This document shows, piece after piece, positions 17,392-25,724 of a stretch of DNA of 64,000 nucleotides (within the stretch, counting starts at the first letter, position 1; every line of letters begins with the position of its first letter). The position numbers were made by a program, and so were the translations under genes. Under the pieces are notes generated by a model, which was not told where the DNA came from, searched no databases, and saw only the letters and a program-made list of their open reading frames with translations. Source of the stretch: Gallionellaceae bacterium (GTDB lineage: Bacteria > Pseudomonadota > Gammaproteobacteria > Burkholderiales > Thiobacillaceae); assembly GCA_028714875.1 (NCBI GenBank), contig JAQTLN010000019.1:1-64000 (forward strand), given 5' to 3'.

Positions 17392-18687
17392 GTGATCCCC
17401 GCGCTGCGCCACTGGCTGCACGCCCGCCGGCATCCGCTTCGCTACACCCAACTCGACCAACTCCTGCGCAACCAGGCCTTGAGCCGGGATGAGGTGCTGG
17501 AAAAGCAGCGGCGCGACCTCGCCGGCATCGTCGCCCACGCCGTCGCCAAGGTGCCTTACTACACGGCGCGGTTTGCCGGGCTGGAAGGCGCCGCGTTCCG
17601 GAATCTCCCCATCCTGAGCAAGGAAGACGTTTCCTCCCGCCTCGACGACCTCCTCGCGCGAGACGCCGACCGCGCCCAGGTGAAACTCGGCCACACCGGC
17701 GGCTCCACCGGCAAGCCGCTGGCCTTCTGGTACGACGAGGCCAAACACGAACTGATGCGCGCAGGCATGATGCGCGGCTTCATGATGTCCGGCTGGCGGC
17801 CGGGGCAGAAGGTCATGTACTTCTGGGGCGCGCGCCACGACACCGTGAAAGGCGGCGTGTTCGGCGGCGGCTGGGGTGCTCATTTGGGTGACCTCATCGC
17901 CGCCGAGAAGACCATCGCCGCCGTCGAATACAGCGAAGCGAAACTGCACGAATGGGCGCGCGCGATCCAGACCTGGCGGCCGACCCTGCTCTACGGCTAT
18001 GCCTCGGCCATGAGCGAACTCGCCCGCTACATCCTCGCCAGCCGCCTGCCCATGCCGGAAAGCCTGATCGGCGTCTACTCCACCGCCGAAATGCTCGCCG
18101 ACAGCCAGCGCGAATTGATGCAACAAGCCTACGCCTGCAAGGTGTTCAACCAGTACGGCTGCCGCGAGGTGCCGAACATCGCCTGGGAATGCCGCCACGG
18201 CCACATGCACGTCTTCGCCGACCTGGTGCATCTCGAATCCGTAGCCATCGAAGGTGAAGATCGTTTTCTGGTCACCTCGCTGAGCAACCGCCTCATGCCC
18301 TTCATCCGCTACGACATCGGCGACTCCGGCCGCCTGCTCGACGGCGAATGCGAATGCGGCTCCCCATTCCCACTCATGGAAATGGGGATGTGCCGCCAGA
18401 ACGATTTGATACGCACCCGCGCCGGCAAAACCCTCCACCCCTCCTGTTTCAACCGCCTGCTCTACGGCATGACCCAGATCAGGCAATACCAATGGGTACA
18501 GACCGAAATCGGCCGGCTCACACTGAACCTGGTCGCCGAAGCGCCGCTAAGCGCCGCAACCCTATCCAGCCTGCGCGACCGCCTGCGCCAAGAGGTGGAC
18601 GCCGAAATGCGCCTGGAAGTGAATTATTTGGATGACATCCCACGCACCGCCGCCGGCAAGCATCGGTTCGTGATTGGGTTGAAGTAA
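17392..18687 (+). CDS. PaaK/CapK-like adenylate-forming enzyme
   Basis: The 431-residue protein resembles the phenylacetate-CoA ligase/CapK branch of adenylate-forming enzymes. HTGGSTGKPLAFWYD is the phosphate-binding loop, IGVYSTAEMLADSQRE and NQYGCREVPNIAWEC resemble the substrate region, and FIRYDIGDSG is the hinge-proximal motif. The C-terminus HRFVIGLK matches family ends. Such proteins activate carboxylic acids or take part in polysaccharide and natural-product assembly. It starts GTG at 17392, right after vapC, and together with the TPP enzyme and glycosyltransferase-like gene may form one pathway. Confidence 0.8.
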   Translation: MIPALRHWLHARRHPLRYTQLDQLLRNQALSRDEVLEKQRRDLAGIVAHAVAKVPYYTARFAGLEGAAFRNLPILSKEDVSSRLDDLLARDADRAQVKLGHTGGSTGKPLAFWYDEAKHELMRAGMMRGFMMSGWRPGQKVMYFWGARHDTVKGGVFGGGWGAHLGDLIAAEKTIAAVEYSEAKLHEWARAIQTWRPTLLYGYASAMSELARYILASRLPMPESLIGVYSTAEMLADSQRELMQQAYACKVFNQYGCREVPNIAWECRHGHMHVFADLVHLESVAIEGEDRFLVTSLSNRLMPFIRYDIGDSGRLLDGECECGSPFPLMEMGMCRQNDLIRTRAGKTLHPSCFNRLLYGMTQIRQYQWVQTEIGRLTLNLVAEAPLSAATLSSLRDRLRQEVDAEMRLEVNYLDDIPRTAAGKHRFVIGLK

Positions 18688-18752
18688 CTGACGGGTTATT
18701 TGGCCGAACTTATTCTTGGCTCTGTGTGAATCGTAGTGGGTAACGCGTAGCC

Positions 18753-18781
18753 GTAGTGGCAGGTTTGAAACCCGCCCCTAC
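18753..18781. repeat. Short palindrome GTAG...CTAC
   Basis: GTAGTGGCAGGTTT is followed at once by AAACCCGCCCCTAC, an imperfect inverted repeat with GTAG/CTAC ends. It resembles the dispersed repeats elsewhere in the window and is the only structure seen in the 225-bp gap before the YkgJ gene. Confidence 0.55.
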
Positions 18782-18912
18782 CCGCGATGCAACGGTTAAT
18801 CCACCCGATTTGAAGCTGTTCTACAGCCGTCAAACGCCCCGGCCCGCCTGCCTTCCTGAACAGATCGGCTTCGCCCTGCTATCCTCGCGCCTCTTTATTT
18901 CGCATACCCCGC

Positions 18913-19521
18913 ATGTCCAGCAAACCCGCTCGCCTCCGTTTCCCCGATGACGAAAAACGCCTGCCCTGGTTGGCGTTGCTGCTTGAGATTCAGTTCATTA
19001 CCAATCAGGGGGTGGGCGTCGCGATCAAGGCCGATGGCCGCAAGCTGGCGTGCGCGCGGGGGTGCGCCAGTTGCTGCCGCAGCCATACGGACATCCCGGT
19101 GTATCCGCTGGAGTTGATGGGCATCACCTGGTTTGCCGTGGAGAAGCTGGCGGGGGAGACCCGCGAACGGGTGCGGCAACAATTGCTGCGGCACCGCGAC
19201 CTGGGTGCCTGCCCGTTCCTGGTCGACGAGGCTTGCGCCATCCATCCGCTGCGGCCGATGGCCTGCCGCCAGTTCAATGTATTCACCACGGTCTGCGAGC
19301 CGGGGGAGGACGCCTTTCACACGCGGCGCGGCGATGTGCTCAACCCGGACGCGAAGCGCAAGCACGAGGCCCTGCGCGAAATGCTGCGTCACCACGGGGT
19401 GAAGGAGGGGCTGGAGCGGCGTCGGCTGGTGGAAACCGGCGAGGTGCATCGGCTGGCGCAAAGCTTGCGGGAAATGCGTTGGGAGAGCTTGGCGGCGCGC
19501 ATGGGTAGCCATGAGTCCTGA
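18913..19521 (+). CDS. YkgJ-family cysteine-cluster protein
   Basis: The 202-residue protein has the UPF0153/YkgJ cysteine cluster. [16 protein letters not shown] is near residue 49, followed by [23 protein letters not shown], giving the spaced cysteines thought to bind a metal or Fe-S cluster. Its biochemical role is not established. The end overlaps the MOSC gene start by 11 bp, so the two are probably cotranscribed. Confidence 0.85.
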   Translation: MSSKPARLRFPDDEKRLPWLALLLEIQFITNQGVGVAIKADGRKLACARGCASCCRSHTDIPVYPLELMGITWFAVEKLAGETRERVRQQLLRHRDLGACPFLVDEACAIHPLRPMACRQFNVFTTVCEPGEDAFHTRRGDVLNPDAKRKHEALREMLRHHGVKEGLERRRLVETGEVHRLAQSLREMRWESLAARMGSHES

Positions 19522-20065
19522 TAGCGGCAAGCCGGCGATGCGCGATCTCGCGTGTCATTTCCCGCGCGCGGGCCGCGTCGATCGGATTTTTCTGCGCCCC
19601 GGCCGGCGTGTGCCGGTGCTGGCCGCAGACGCCGCGCTGGCCATCGCCGGGCGCGGCCTGGAGGGCGACCGCGCCGCGTTGCGAGCGCCGGCGCGCGCGG
19701 AAGGCGGCGCCCGCCAGATCACGCTGATTCAGGCCGAACATCTGGCCGCCGTGGCCGCGTTCATGGGGCTGGCCGGCGTCGATCCCGCCTTGTTGCGGCG
19801 TAATCTGCTGGTGTCCGGCCTCAACCTGCTGGCCGCCCGCGCGTTGTTTCGCGATCAGCCGCTGCGCTTGCGGATCGGCGCCGAGGTGGTGCTGGAGGTG
19901 ACAGGCCATTGCGCGCCCTGTTCGCGCATGGAGGAAGTGCTCGGTTCGGGTGGCTATAACGCCATGCGTGGGCATGGCGGGGTGACCGCGCGGATATTGG
20001 TTGGTGGGCGGATCGAAGTGAACGATGCGGTGCTCTGTAGCGCGGGCGTCTCGCCTGCCTCGTAG
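19511..20065 (+). CDS. MOSC-domain protein
   Basis: The 184-residue protein contains a MOSC (molybdenum cofactor sulfurase C-terminal) fold: [41 protein letters not shown] and [12 protein letters not shown], the last with the conserved cysteines. MOSC proteins transfer sulfur or bind molybdenum cofactor. The final residues ([10 protein letters not shown]) are encoded by a family A repeat that also provides the stop codon, so the original C-terminus may have been slightly different. ATG at 19511 is used; ATG at 19538 is possible. Confidence 0.85.
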   Translation: MSPDSGKPAMRDLACHFPRAGRVDRIFLRPGRRVPVLAADAALAIAGRGLEGDRAALRAPARAEGGARQITLIQAEHLAAVAAFMGLAGVDPALLRRNLLVSGLNLLAARALFRDQPLRLRIGAEVVLEVTGHCAPCSRMEEVLGSGGYNAMRGHGGVTARILVGGRIEVNDAVLCSAGVSPAS

Positions 20066-20107
20066 GGCTGATCAGAAGAACGAAGCAGGCGAGACGCCTG
20101 CGCTACA
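20036..20107. repeat. Family A palindromic repeat overlapping the MOSC gene end
   Basis: TGTAGCGCGGGCGTCTCGCC at the left mirrors GGCGAGACGCCTGCGCTACA at the right. The central part contains CTGATCAG, also found in the copy at 55910-55981. Confidence 0.85.
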
Positions 20108-20127
20108 TTTTCATTACTGGAAGCGAC

Positions 20128-20709
20128 ATGACTCAGGAAGCAGTGAACAAGGAAGAAGTGCTCGCCGCCACGCGGCTATGGCTGGAAAAGGCGGTGATCG
20201 GGCTGAATCTGTGCCCGTTCGCCAAATCGGTCTATGTGAAGAATCAGGTGCGTTTCGTGGTCAGTGAGGCCACCCACCTCGACGGTTTTCTCGAAGATCT
20301 GGATCGCGAACTGGATTTATTGGCGGCGACCGACCCGGCGAAAATCGACACCACCTTGTTGATCCACCCGACTTTGCTGGCGGATTTCGAGGATTTCAAC
20401 GACTTCACCATCATCGCGGAAGCGGCGGTGGATGAGCATGGGCTGGAAGGCGTCCTCCAGGTTGCCAGCTTCCACCCGGCGTTCCAGTTCGCCGACACCG
20501 AGCCGGATGACATCAGCAACTACACCAACCGCTCGCCGTTCCCGACCCTGCATTTGATCCGCGAGGACAGCATCGCGCGCGCCGTGGAGGCCTATCCCGA
20601 TGCCGAGGCGATCTACGGCCGCAATATCGAAACCCTGAAAAAACTGGGTATCGCCGGCTGGCGAGCCCTGGGTTTTGCGCCGTACGCGAAGAAAAACGAA
20701 ACACCTTGA
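20128..20709 (+). CDS. DUF1415 family protein
   Basis: The 193-residue soluble protein closely fits the DUF1415 family: VLAATRLWLEKAVIGLNLCPFAK at the N-terminus, a middle IDTTLLIHPTLLADFEDFNDF, and VASFHPAFQFADTEPDDISNYTNRSPFP. The conserved Cys/Phe/Ala/Lys segment and histidine suggest an active site, but no function is established. ATG at 20128 comes shortly after the repeat at 20036-20107. Confidence 0.88.
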   Translation: MTQEAVNKEEVLAATRLWLEKAVIGLNLCPFAKSVYVKNQVRFVVSEATHLDGFLEDLDRELDLLAATDPAKIDTTLLIHPTLLADFEDFNDFTIIAEAAVDEHGLEGVLQVASFHPAFQFADTEPDDISNYTNRSPFPTLHLIREDSIARAVEAYPDAEAIYGRNIETLKKLGIAGWRALGFAPYAKKNETP

Positions 20710-20745
20710 TCGGCCGTAACCGGCTTGGAATGGGATAATGCCGCC

Positions 20746-21111
20746 ATGAACGAACCACTACCTGTCTCCCCCCGCCGTCGCCTGCAAGAGCTTCTGGCCA
20801 TCTCCGACCGGCTGCGCACCGAGGCCGAATGGGATGAACTGCATGAGCTGGAAATCTCGTTGGCACCTGGTAACCGCGCGGATGGCGCGCCGCCGCAACC
20901 ACGATCGGATGGCGCGCCGCCGCGCTCGCGTCAGCGCGCGAACGCGCCTTCCGGCCACGGCAATCCCAGGCCCAACCCCCGGCCGAACCCAAACCCCCAT
21001 CCTCGGCCCAACCCTCCCGCTGAAGGCGGTGAGGGTGGTGAGCCGCGCGAGGGCCGGAAGTCGTTCCGCAATCGCCGCAAGAAGCCGCCCAAGCCACCCG
21101 AGGCGACCTGA
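20746..21111 (+). CDS. Small hypothetical protein with proline/arginine-rich tail
   Basis: The 121-residue protein opens MNEPLPVSPRRRLQELLAISDRLRTEAEWDELHELEI, a plausible helical domain. It then becomes a low-complexity region rich in Pro, Arg, Asn and Gly with repeated DGAPPxxR and PNPRPNP units, ending in a basic RKSFRNRRKKPPKPP tail. The tail could bind nucleic acid, but this is only composition. ATG at 20746 is chosen over an earlier in-frame ATG at 20725 because it begins the ordered part. I do not recognise a family. Confidence 0.55.
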   Translation: MNEPLPVSPRRRLQELLAISDRLRTEAEWDELHELEISLAPGNRADGAPPQPRSDGAPPRSRQRANAPSGHGNPRPNPRPNPNPHPRPNPPAEGGEGGEPREGRKSFRNRRKKPPKPPEAT

Positions 21112-21152
21112 CCGTCCATGGCTGATCAGCGGCCCCCGAACATGGGAACCCC

Positions 21153-21250
21153 GCGTAGGTCAGGTTGCGGTTTTATCGCTACCTGACGATCAACTTCACA
21201 ATTTGAGCGACGATCGCCAGGTAGTCGCTACGCGCCAACCTGGCCTACGC
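21153..21250. repeat. Nested inverted repeat between convergent genes
   Basis: GCGTAGGTCAGGTTG on the left mirrors CAACCTGGCCTACGC on the right with one mismatch. Inner complementary segments (TCGCTACCTGACGATC against GATCGCCAGGTAGTCG) make a second stem. A T-run follows on the plus side, so it may also act as a terminator for the gene ending at 21111. Confidence 0.7.
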
Positions 21251-21263
21251 CGTGCTTTTTCAA

Positions 21264-23033
21264 TCAAAACGGCCACACCAGCGGCGCGATCAGCACGGTC
21301 AATATTCCGGACAGGAAAGTCAGCGGCACGCCCATGCGCAGGTAGTCGCTGAAGGCGTAGCCGCCCGGCCCCATGACCATCAGATTGGTCTGGTAGCCGA
21401 TCGGGGTGGCGAAGCTGGCCGAGGCGGCTTTCATGATGACGATGGCGAACGGCAGCACGCTGACGTCCAGTCGAGCGGCGGCGGCCAGGGCGATGGGGAA
21501 CATCAGGGCGGCGGCGGCGTTGTTGGTGATCAGGTTGGTGAACAGCGACGTGGCCAGGAAGAACAAGGCCAGGGTGGCCCAGGGGTTGTCCCCGGCCAGG
21601 CCGATCAGGCCGCCGGCGAGCAGGGCGGCGGCGCCCGATTTCTCCAGGGCGATGCCGATGCCGAACGCGGCGGCGATCACCAGCAGCACCTGCCAGTCCA
21701 TCGAGCGGCGCGCGGCCGAGGCGGAGGTGCAGCTGCTCAACAGCATCAAGCCCGCCGCCAGCATGGAAGCCTGCAACATGCTCAGCCAGCCCAGCGTGGC
21801 GAACAGCACCATGCCGATCATGATCAGCACCGCGACCCAGGCGCGCTCATGGCGCGGCGGCGTGGAGTTGTCGAGGCGGCTGACCAGAAGAAAATCGCGG
21901 GTGTTGCGATAGCGTTCGAGAAAACTGGGGTGCGTCTCCATCAACAGCGTGTCGCCCGGTCGCGGCACGATGTCGCCGATCTTGCGGTCGATGCGCTCGC
22001 CATTGCGCGCCACGGCGATGATGGCGGCCTGGTAGAGGGTGCGGAAACGCCCCTCGCGGATGCTTTTTCCCAGCAGCGGAAAACTCTCGGAAATCACGGC
22101 CTCAACCAGGCAACGCTGGTGGCGTGGTGATCCCAGCTTGAACACCTGATCGGTGGCGGGTTTAAGGCCACGAATTTTTTGCAGGTCGAGCACCGAATCC
22201 ACCACCCCGGCGAACAGCAGCCGGTCGCCGCCGCGCAGGGTTTGTTGTGGCGACACGGCCGGCATCAGATGGCCATCGCGGTCCACTTCCACCAGATACA
22301 TGCCGGGCAACTGGCGCAGCCCCGCCTCCTCGATAGTCTTGCCTTCCAGTGGGCTGTGCGCTTCCACCAGCATCTCCACCGTGTATTCGCGCGCGTTCTC
22401 CAGTTGGCTGAGGATGGAATGCCGCTCCGGCAGCAGGCGCCGGCCGAATAGGGCGGTGAACGCGAGCGTCAGCAACAGGGTGGGCACGCCTACCCAGGCG
22501 ATCTCGAAAAAGCTCAGGCCGCGTTGCCCGCTCTGCCCGACCAGCAGGCCGTTGACCACCAGATTGGTGCTGGTGCCGATCAGGGTGCAGGTGCCGCCGG
22601 CGATGGCGGCGTAGCTCAACGGCAGCATCAGGTGGGACGCCGCGATGTTGTGGCGCTTGGCCCAGTCCTGCACCGCCGGAATGAACATCGCCACCACCGG
22701 GGTGTTGTTGAGAAAGGCGCTCAGGGCCGACACCGGCACCATCAAACGCATCTGCGCATGCGCCACCGAACGTGGTTTACCCAGCAAGGATTGCGATACC
22801 CAGGCCGTACCCCCGGTTTCCTGCAAGCCGGAAACCACCACATAGAGCACCGCCACCGTCACCATGCCCTCGTTGGACAACCCCGCCAGTGCTTCGGCGG
22901 GGGTCAGCACCCCGGTCAGCAGAAGCAGCGTCAGGCCGCCCAGCATCACCGTATCGGGCGGGTATCGGTTGCTCGCCAACAGGCCGATGCACAGCGCGAC
23001 AACAGCGAGCGTGAGCCAGGCTTCCCAAGGCAT
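21264..23033 (-). CDS. SLC13-family (DASS) sodium/anion symporter with two RCK-C domains
   Basis: The protein of about 589 residues has paired membrane halves around a soluble centre. The N-terminal half includes LSNEGMVTVAVLYVVVSGLQ and SAFLNNTPVVAMFIPAVQDWA, the SNNTP motif of the family. The middle (about 200-375) holds two TrkA-C-like modules (LEGKTIEEAGLRQLPGMYLVEVDRDG and LLGKSIREGRFRTLYQAAIIAVARNGE). The C-terminal half ends with the second motif (LITNNAAAALMFPIALAAAARL). Family members move sulfate, dicarboxylates or similar anions; the substrate is unknown. ATG at 23033 is preferred to a GTG at 23066. Confidence 0.88.
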   Translation of the reverse strand: MPWEAWLTLAVVALCIGLLASNRYPPDTVMLGGLTLLLLTGVLTPAEALAGLSNEGMVTVAVLYVVVSGLQETGGTAWVSQSLLGKPRSVAHAQMRLMVPVSALSAFLNNTPVVAMFIPAVQDWAKRHNIAASHLMLPLSYAAIAGGTCTLIGTSTNLVVNGLLVGQSGQRGLSFFEIAWVGVPTLLLTLAFTALFGRRLLPERHSILSQLENAREYTVEMLVEAHSPLEGKTIEEAGLRQLPGMYLVEVDRDGHLMPAVSPQQTLRGGDRLLFAGVVDSVLDLQKIRGLKPATDQVFKLGSPRHQRCLVEAVISESFPLLGKSIREGRFRTLYQAAIIAVARNGERIDRKIGDIVPRPGDTLLMETHPSFLERYRNTRDFLLVSRLDNSTPPRHERAWVAVLIMIGMVLFATLGWLSMLQASMLAAGLMLLSSCTSASAARRSMDWQVLLVIAAAFGIGIALEKSGAAALLAGGLIGLAGDNPWATLALFFLATSLFTNLITNNAAAALMFPIALAAAARLDVSVLPFAIVIMKAASASFATPIGYQTNLMVMGPGGYAFSDYLRMGVPLTFLSGILTVLIAPLVWPF

Positions 23034-23199
23034 GATGAATATTCCGGCGGTGGCGATGCCCGGCACTATAGAGACCGCCGGCGGATAGAGACAGCGCTAC
23101 AGGTCTACCTCGGCTAATGGGCAATCTGGCACCAATTCACCATTGCCCGCGTCCCCGCGTGGGCATACCTTCGCGGCTCTCGCCCAGCCGCCCGCCGCC

Positions 23200-24156
23200 A
23201 TGCCCCATCAAGCCCGAATACTCGAACTGCGCCAGGCGCTGGAAGGCGTCATCGTCGGCCAGTGCAAACTGCTCGACCGCCTGGTCATCGGCCTGCTCGC
23301 CGGCGGCCATGTGCTGGTGGAAGGGCTGCCCGGGTTGGCCAAAACCACGGCCGTGAAAACCCTGGCGGCGGGTGTCCAGGCCGGGTTTCGCCGCATCCAG
23401 TTCACCCCGGACCTGTTGCCGGGCGACCTCACCGGTAGCGACATCTACCGGCCCCAGGACGGCAGCTTCCAGTTTTCCGAAGGCCCGCTGTTCCACGAAA
23501 TCATCCTCGCCGACGAGATCAATCGCGCCCCGGCCAAGGTGCAGTCGGCATTGCTGGAAGCCATGCAGGAACGCCAGATCACCGTCGGCAACCACACCCG
23601 CAAGCTGCCCGACCTGTTCATGGTGATGGCCACCCAGAACCCGCTGGAACAGGCCGGCACCTACCCGCTGCCTGAGGCACAACTCGACCGTTTCCTGCTG
23701 CATGTGCCGCTGAATTACCCGAGTGCTGACGAGGAACTGGAGATCATGCGCCGCGACCGTGCCCGCGACTGGGGTGAGACCGCGCCAACGGCGGTGGTGG
23801 ACGTGGCCACCGTCCTGGCGGCGCGGGCGGAAGTGCGCCAGGTGCACATCGCGCCGGAAGTGGAGCGTTACCTCGTCAGCCTTGCCCGCGCCACCCGCGA
23901 CCCCGGCGCGTTCGTCCCCGCCTGGGCCGGCAGCGTCGCCGTCGGCGCCAGCCCGCGCGCCGCGCTGGCCCTGGCGCACGCGGCGGCGGCGCTGGCCTAT
24001 CTGCGTGGGCGCGACTACGTCAGCCCGGACGATGTGCGCGAAATCGCCCCCGATTGCTTGCGCCACCGCATCGTCCTCAGTCTGGAAGCGCGCCTGAAAA
24101 AGCTCGACCGCGACGCGCTCATCGCCGCATTGCTGGATGCGGTGCCGGCGCCGTGA
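23200..24156 (+). CDS. moxR: MoxR-family AAA+ ATPase
   Basis: The 318-residue AAA+ protein has Walker A in EGLPGLAKT (about residue 42), Walker B in ILADEINRAPAKVQ, sensor 1 in MATQNPLEQAGTYPLPEAQLDRF and the C-terminal winged region. MoxR ATPases act as chaperones, usually with von Willebrand A-domain proteins. It leads a seven-gene run MoxR-DUF58-DUF4381-BatA-BatB-BatC-BatD. It overlaps the DUF58 gene by four bases. ATG at 23200 begins the conserved helical lead-in. Confidence 0.92.
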   Translation: MPHQARILELRQALEGVIVGQCKLLDRLVIGLLAGGHVLVEGLPGLAKTTAVKTLAAGVQAGFRRIQFTPDLLPGDLTGSDIYRPQDGSFQFSEGPLFHEIILADEINRAPAKVQSALLEAMQERQITVGNHTRKLPDLFMVMATQNPLEQAGTYPLPEAQLDRFLLHVPLNYPSADEELEIMRRDRARDWGETAPTAVVDVATVLAARAEVRQVHIAPEVERYLVSLARATRDPGAFVPAWAGSVAVGASPRAALALAHAAAALAYLRGRDYVSPDDVREIAPDCLRHRIVLSLEARLKKLDRDALIAALLDAVPAP

Positions 24157-25091
24157 ATTTGCCATTTCGTCGCGGTGGTGCGGGGCGCGCCGCGCACCCC
24201 ACATCGCCACTATTGGCCGCCGACGAAATTGCCCAACTCGCCGCGCAAGCCGAGTTGCTGGGCGACCTGCACGGCCAGCGCGAAGTCCACGACCACCATG
24301 CCGGCGACTGGCCCTCGGCCTGGCTGGGGCGTGGCCTGGATTACGAGGAGTCGCGTCCTTATGCCGCCGGCGACGACATTCGCGACATGGACTGGCGCAC
24401 CACCGCGCGCGGCGGCCGCGCCTTCCTGAAAATCTACCGCGAGGAACGCCAGCCCATCCTGCATCTAGCGGTGGATCGCGGCGCCAGCCTGCGCTTCGGC
24501 ACCCGGCGCCGGCTCAAGGCCGCGCAGGCGGCGCGGGTCGCCATCCTGCTGGCTTTCGCCGCCGCGCAAGACAACACTGCTGTGGGCGCCACGCTGTGGG
24601 ATCGGCATGATCTCGAACTGCCGCCCCTGCATGGCCGCGCCGGCGCCCTGGCGCTGGCCGAAGCCATCGCCGCGCCGTGCCCGCCGCTGCCGCAAACCAC
24701 CCCCACTGAACCGCTGCGCGACCTCGACCGCCTGGCCTGGCTCGACGCCAATCTGCCACGCGGCGCGCGTCTCGTCCTGGTAAGCGATTTCGCCTGGCTG
24801 GAGACCTCACACGAAGCCCCGCTCGCGCGTCTGGCTGAGCGCCTGGACGTGCTCGCCGCGCGCATCAGCGACCCGGCGGAGCGGGCCTTGCCTGACCTCG
24901 GCCTGGCCTGCTTCCACGACTCTTCAAAGCAGGGCGTGAGCTGGCTCGATACCCGCCAGCCCGGCCACGCTGAACGCCTGCGGCAACAACTGAATCAGCG
25001 CGCCGAACGCCTCGCCCGCGCCGGCATCCGGCTGATCGACATCGCTTCCGAAGTGGACGACCTGTTGCCCCTGCTCGCCCACCATGCCTGA
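24153..25091 (+). CDS. DUF58-domain protein of the MoxR-Bat operon
   Basis: The 312-residue protein has the DUF58 signature RGLDYEESRPYAAGDDIRDMDWRTTARGGRAFLKIYREER (shortened here to its key residues: Y-GDD-R-DW-ARG) at about 65-105. This leads into a vWA-like fold (LHLAVDRGASLRFGT). It is almost always encoded next to moxR. It starts GTG at 24153, overlapping the moxR stop (GTGA), and overlaps the next gene by eight bases. No N-terminal membrane segments are obvious, unlike some family members. Confidence 0.88.
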   Translation: MNLPFRRGGAGRAAHPTSPLLAADEIAQLAAQAELLGDLHGQREVHDHHAGDWPSAWLGRGLDYEESRPYAAGDDIRDMDWRTTARGGRAFLKIYREERQPILHLAVDRGASLRFGTRRRLKAAQAARVAILLAFAAAQDNTAVGATLWDRHDLELPPLHGRAGALALAEAIAAPCPPLPQTTPTEPLRDLDRLAWLDANLPRGARLVLVSDFAWLETSHEAPLARLAERLDVLAARISDPAERALPDLGLACFHDSSKQGVSWLDTRQPGHAERLRQQLNQRAERLARAGIRLIDIASEVDDLLPLLAHHA

Positions 25092-25455
25092 CCCGCACAA
25101 GGATCTCGCCGAAATCATCGAACCGAGCGCGCCGCCCGTCGCCGCCGCGCGGGCCGATTACGCGCCGCTTTTTCTGCTGGCTGCGGTCGTTGTCTTGTTG
25201 GTTGTTATCGCCTGGTGGTTCTGGCGCCGCCGCGCACCGCTGCGCGCCCTGCGCCGGCTGGCGCGTTCACCGGATACCCAGGCCGGCGCGGCCGGGCTGG
25301 CGCGCCTGACGGAAGGCCGCGCCGTGCCCGAATCCTGGCGCATGGACCTGGAGCGCCTGCGCTTCGCCCGCCCAGCGCCCGATGCCGCGGCCACGCTAGC
25401 AAGGTTGTGCCGCGAGGCGGAAGGTTTGTTGCGAGCCAGGGGCGGGAGCAAATGA
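25084..25455 (+). CDS. DUF4381-family membrane protein
   Basis: The 123-residue protein has one strong transmembrane segment (LFLLAAVVVLLVVIAWWFW, about 29-47) followed by a basic stop-transfer (RRRAPLRALRRLAR) and a helical cytoplasmic domain. Size, position after DUF58 and before BatA, and topology fit DUF4381 proteins of bat operons. A cluster of family B repeats (25493-25690) separates it from batA. Confidence 0.78.
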   Translation: MPDPHKDLAEIIEPSAPPVAAARADYAPLFLLAAVVVLLVVIAWWFWRRRAPLRALRRLARSPDTQAGAAGLARLTEGRAVPESWRMDLERLRFARPAPDAAATLARLCREAEGLLRARGGSK

Positions 25456-25492
25456 ACTTGTCGCCCCCGATGACGAAGCCGGCGCGACTCAC

Positions 25493-25690
25493 ACCCCCCT
25501 TTGGGAAAGGGGGGAGCAAACCGGCGTTCCGCCAGACGCCTATTGTCGCGACCACGTCGGCGCGGCTCACACCCCCCTTTTTCAAAGGGGGGCAGGGGGG
25601 ATTCTTGCAAGCGTGGGTGGTCGGGCAGAGGTTGTTAAATCCCCCCCGGCCCCCCTTTGGGAAAGGGGGGAGCAAACCGGCGTTCCGCTG
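25493..25690. repeat. Family B repeats, one and a half copies, within the bat operon
   Basis: A half-element (C-run, TTTGGGAAA, G-run) lies at 25493-25516 and a full palindrome at 25570-25671. The sequence AGCAAACCGGCGTTCCGC follows both right arms, so a segment of nearly 40 bp is duplicated directly (25494-25532 and 25651-25689). The unit fills the 269-bp gap between the DUF4381 and batA genes. Confidence 0.88.
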
Positions 25691-25724
25691 CTTCCCGGTT
25701 TCAGGTTCGTTCTGGCGCGCGTGA

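Noticed and set aside
7743-20107. Family A elements as integron attC sites
   Set aside because: They lack the attC core sites and no integrase or cassette array is present; they also occur inside and at the ends of housekeeping genes.
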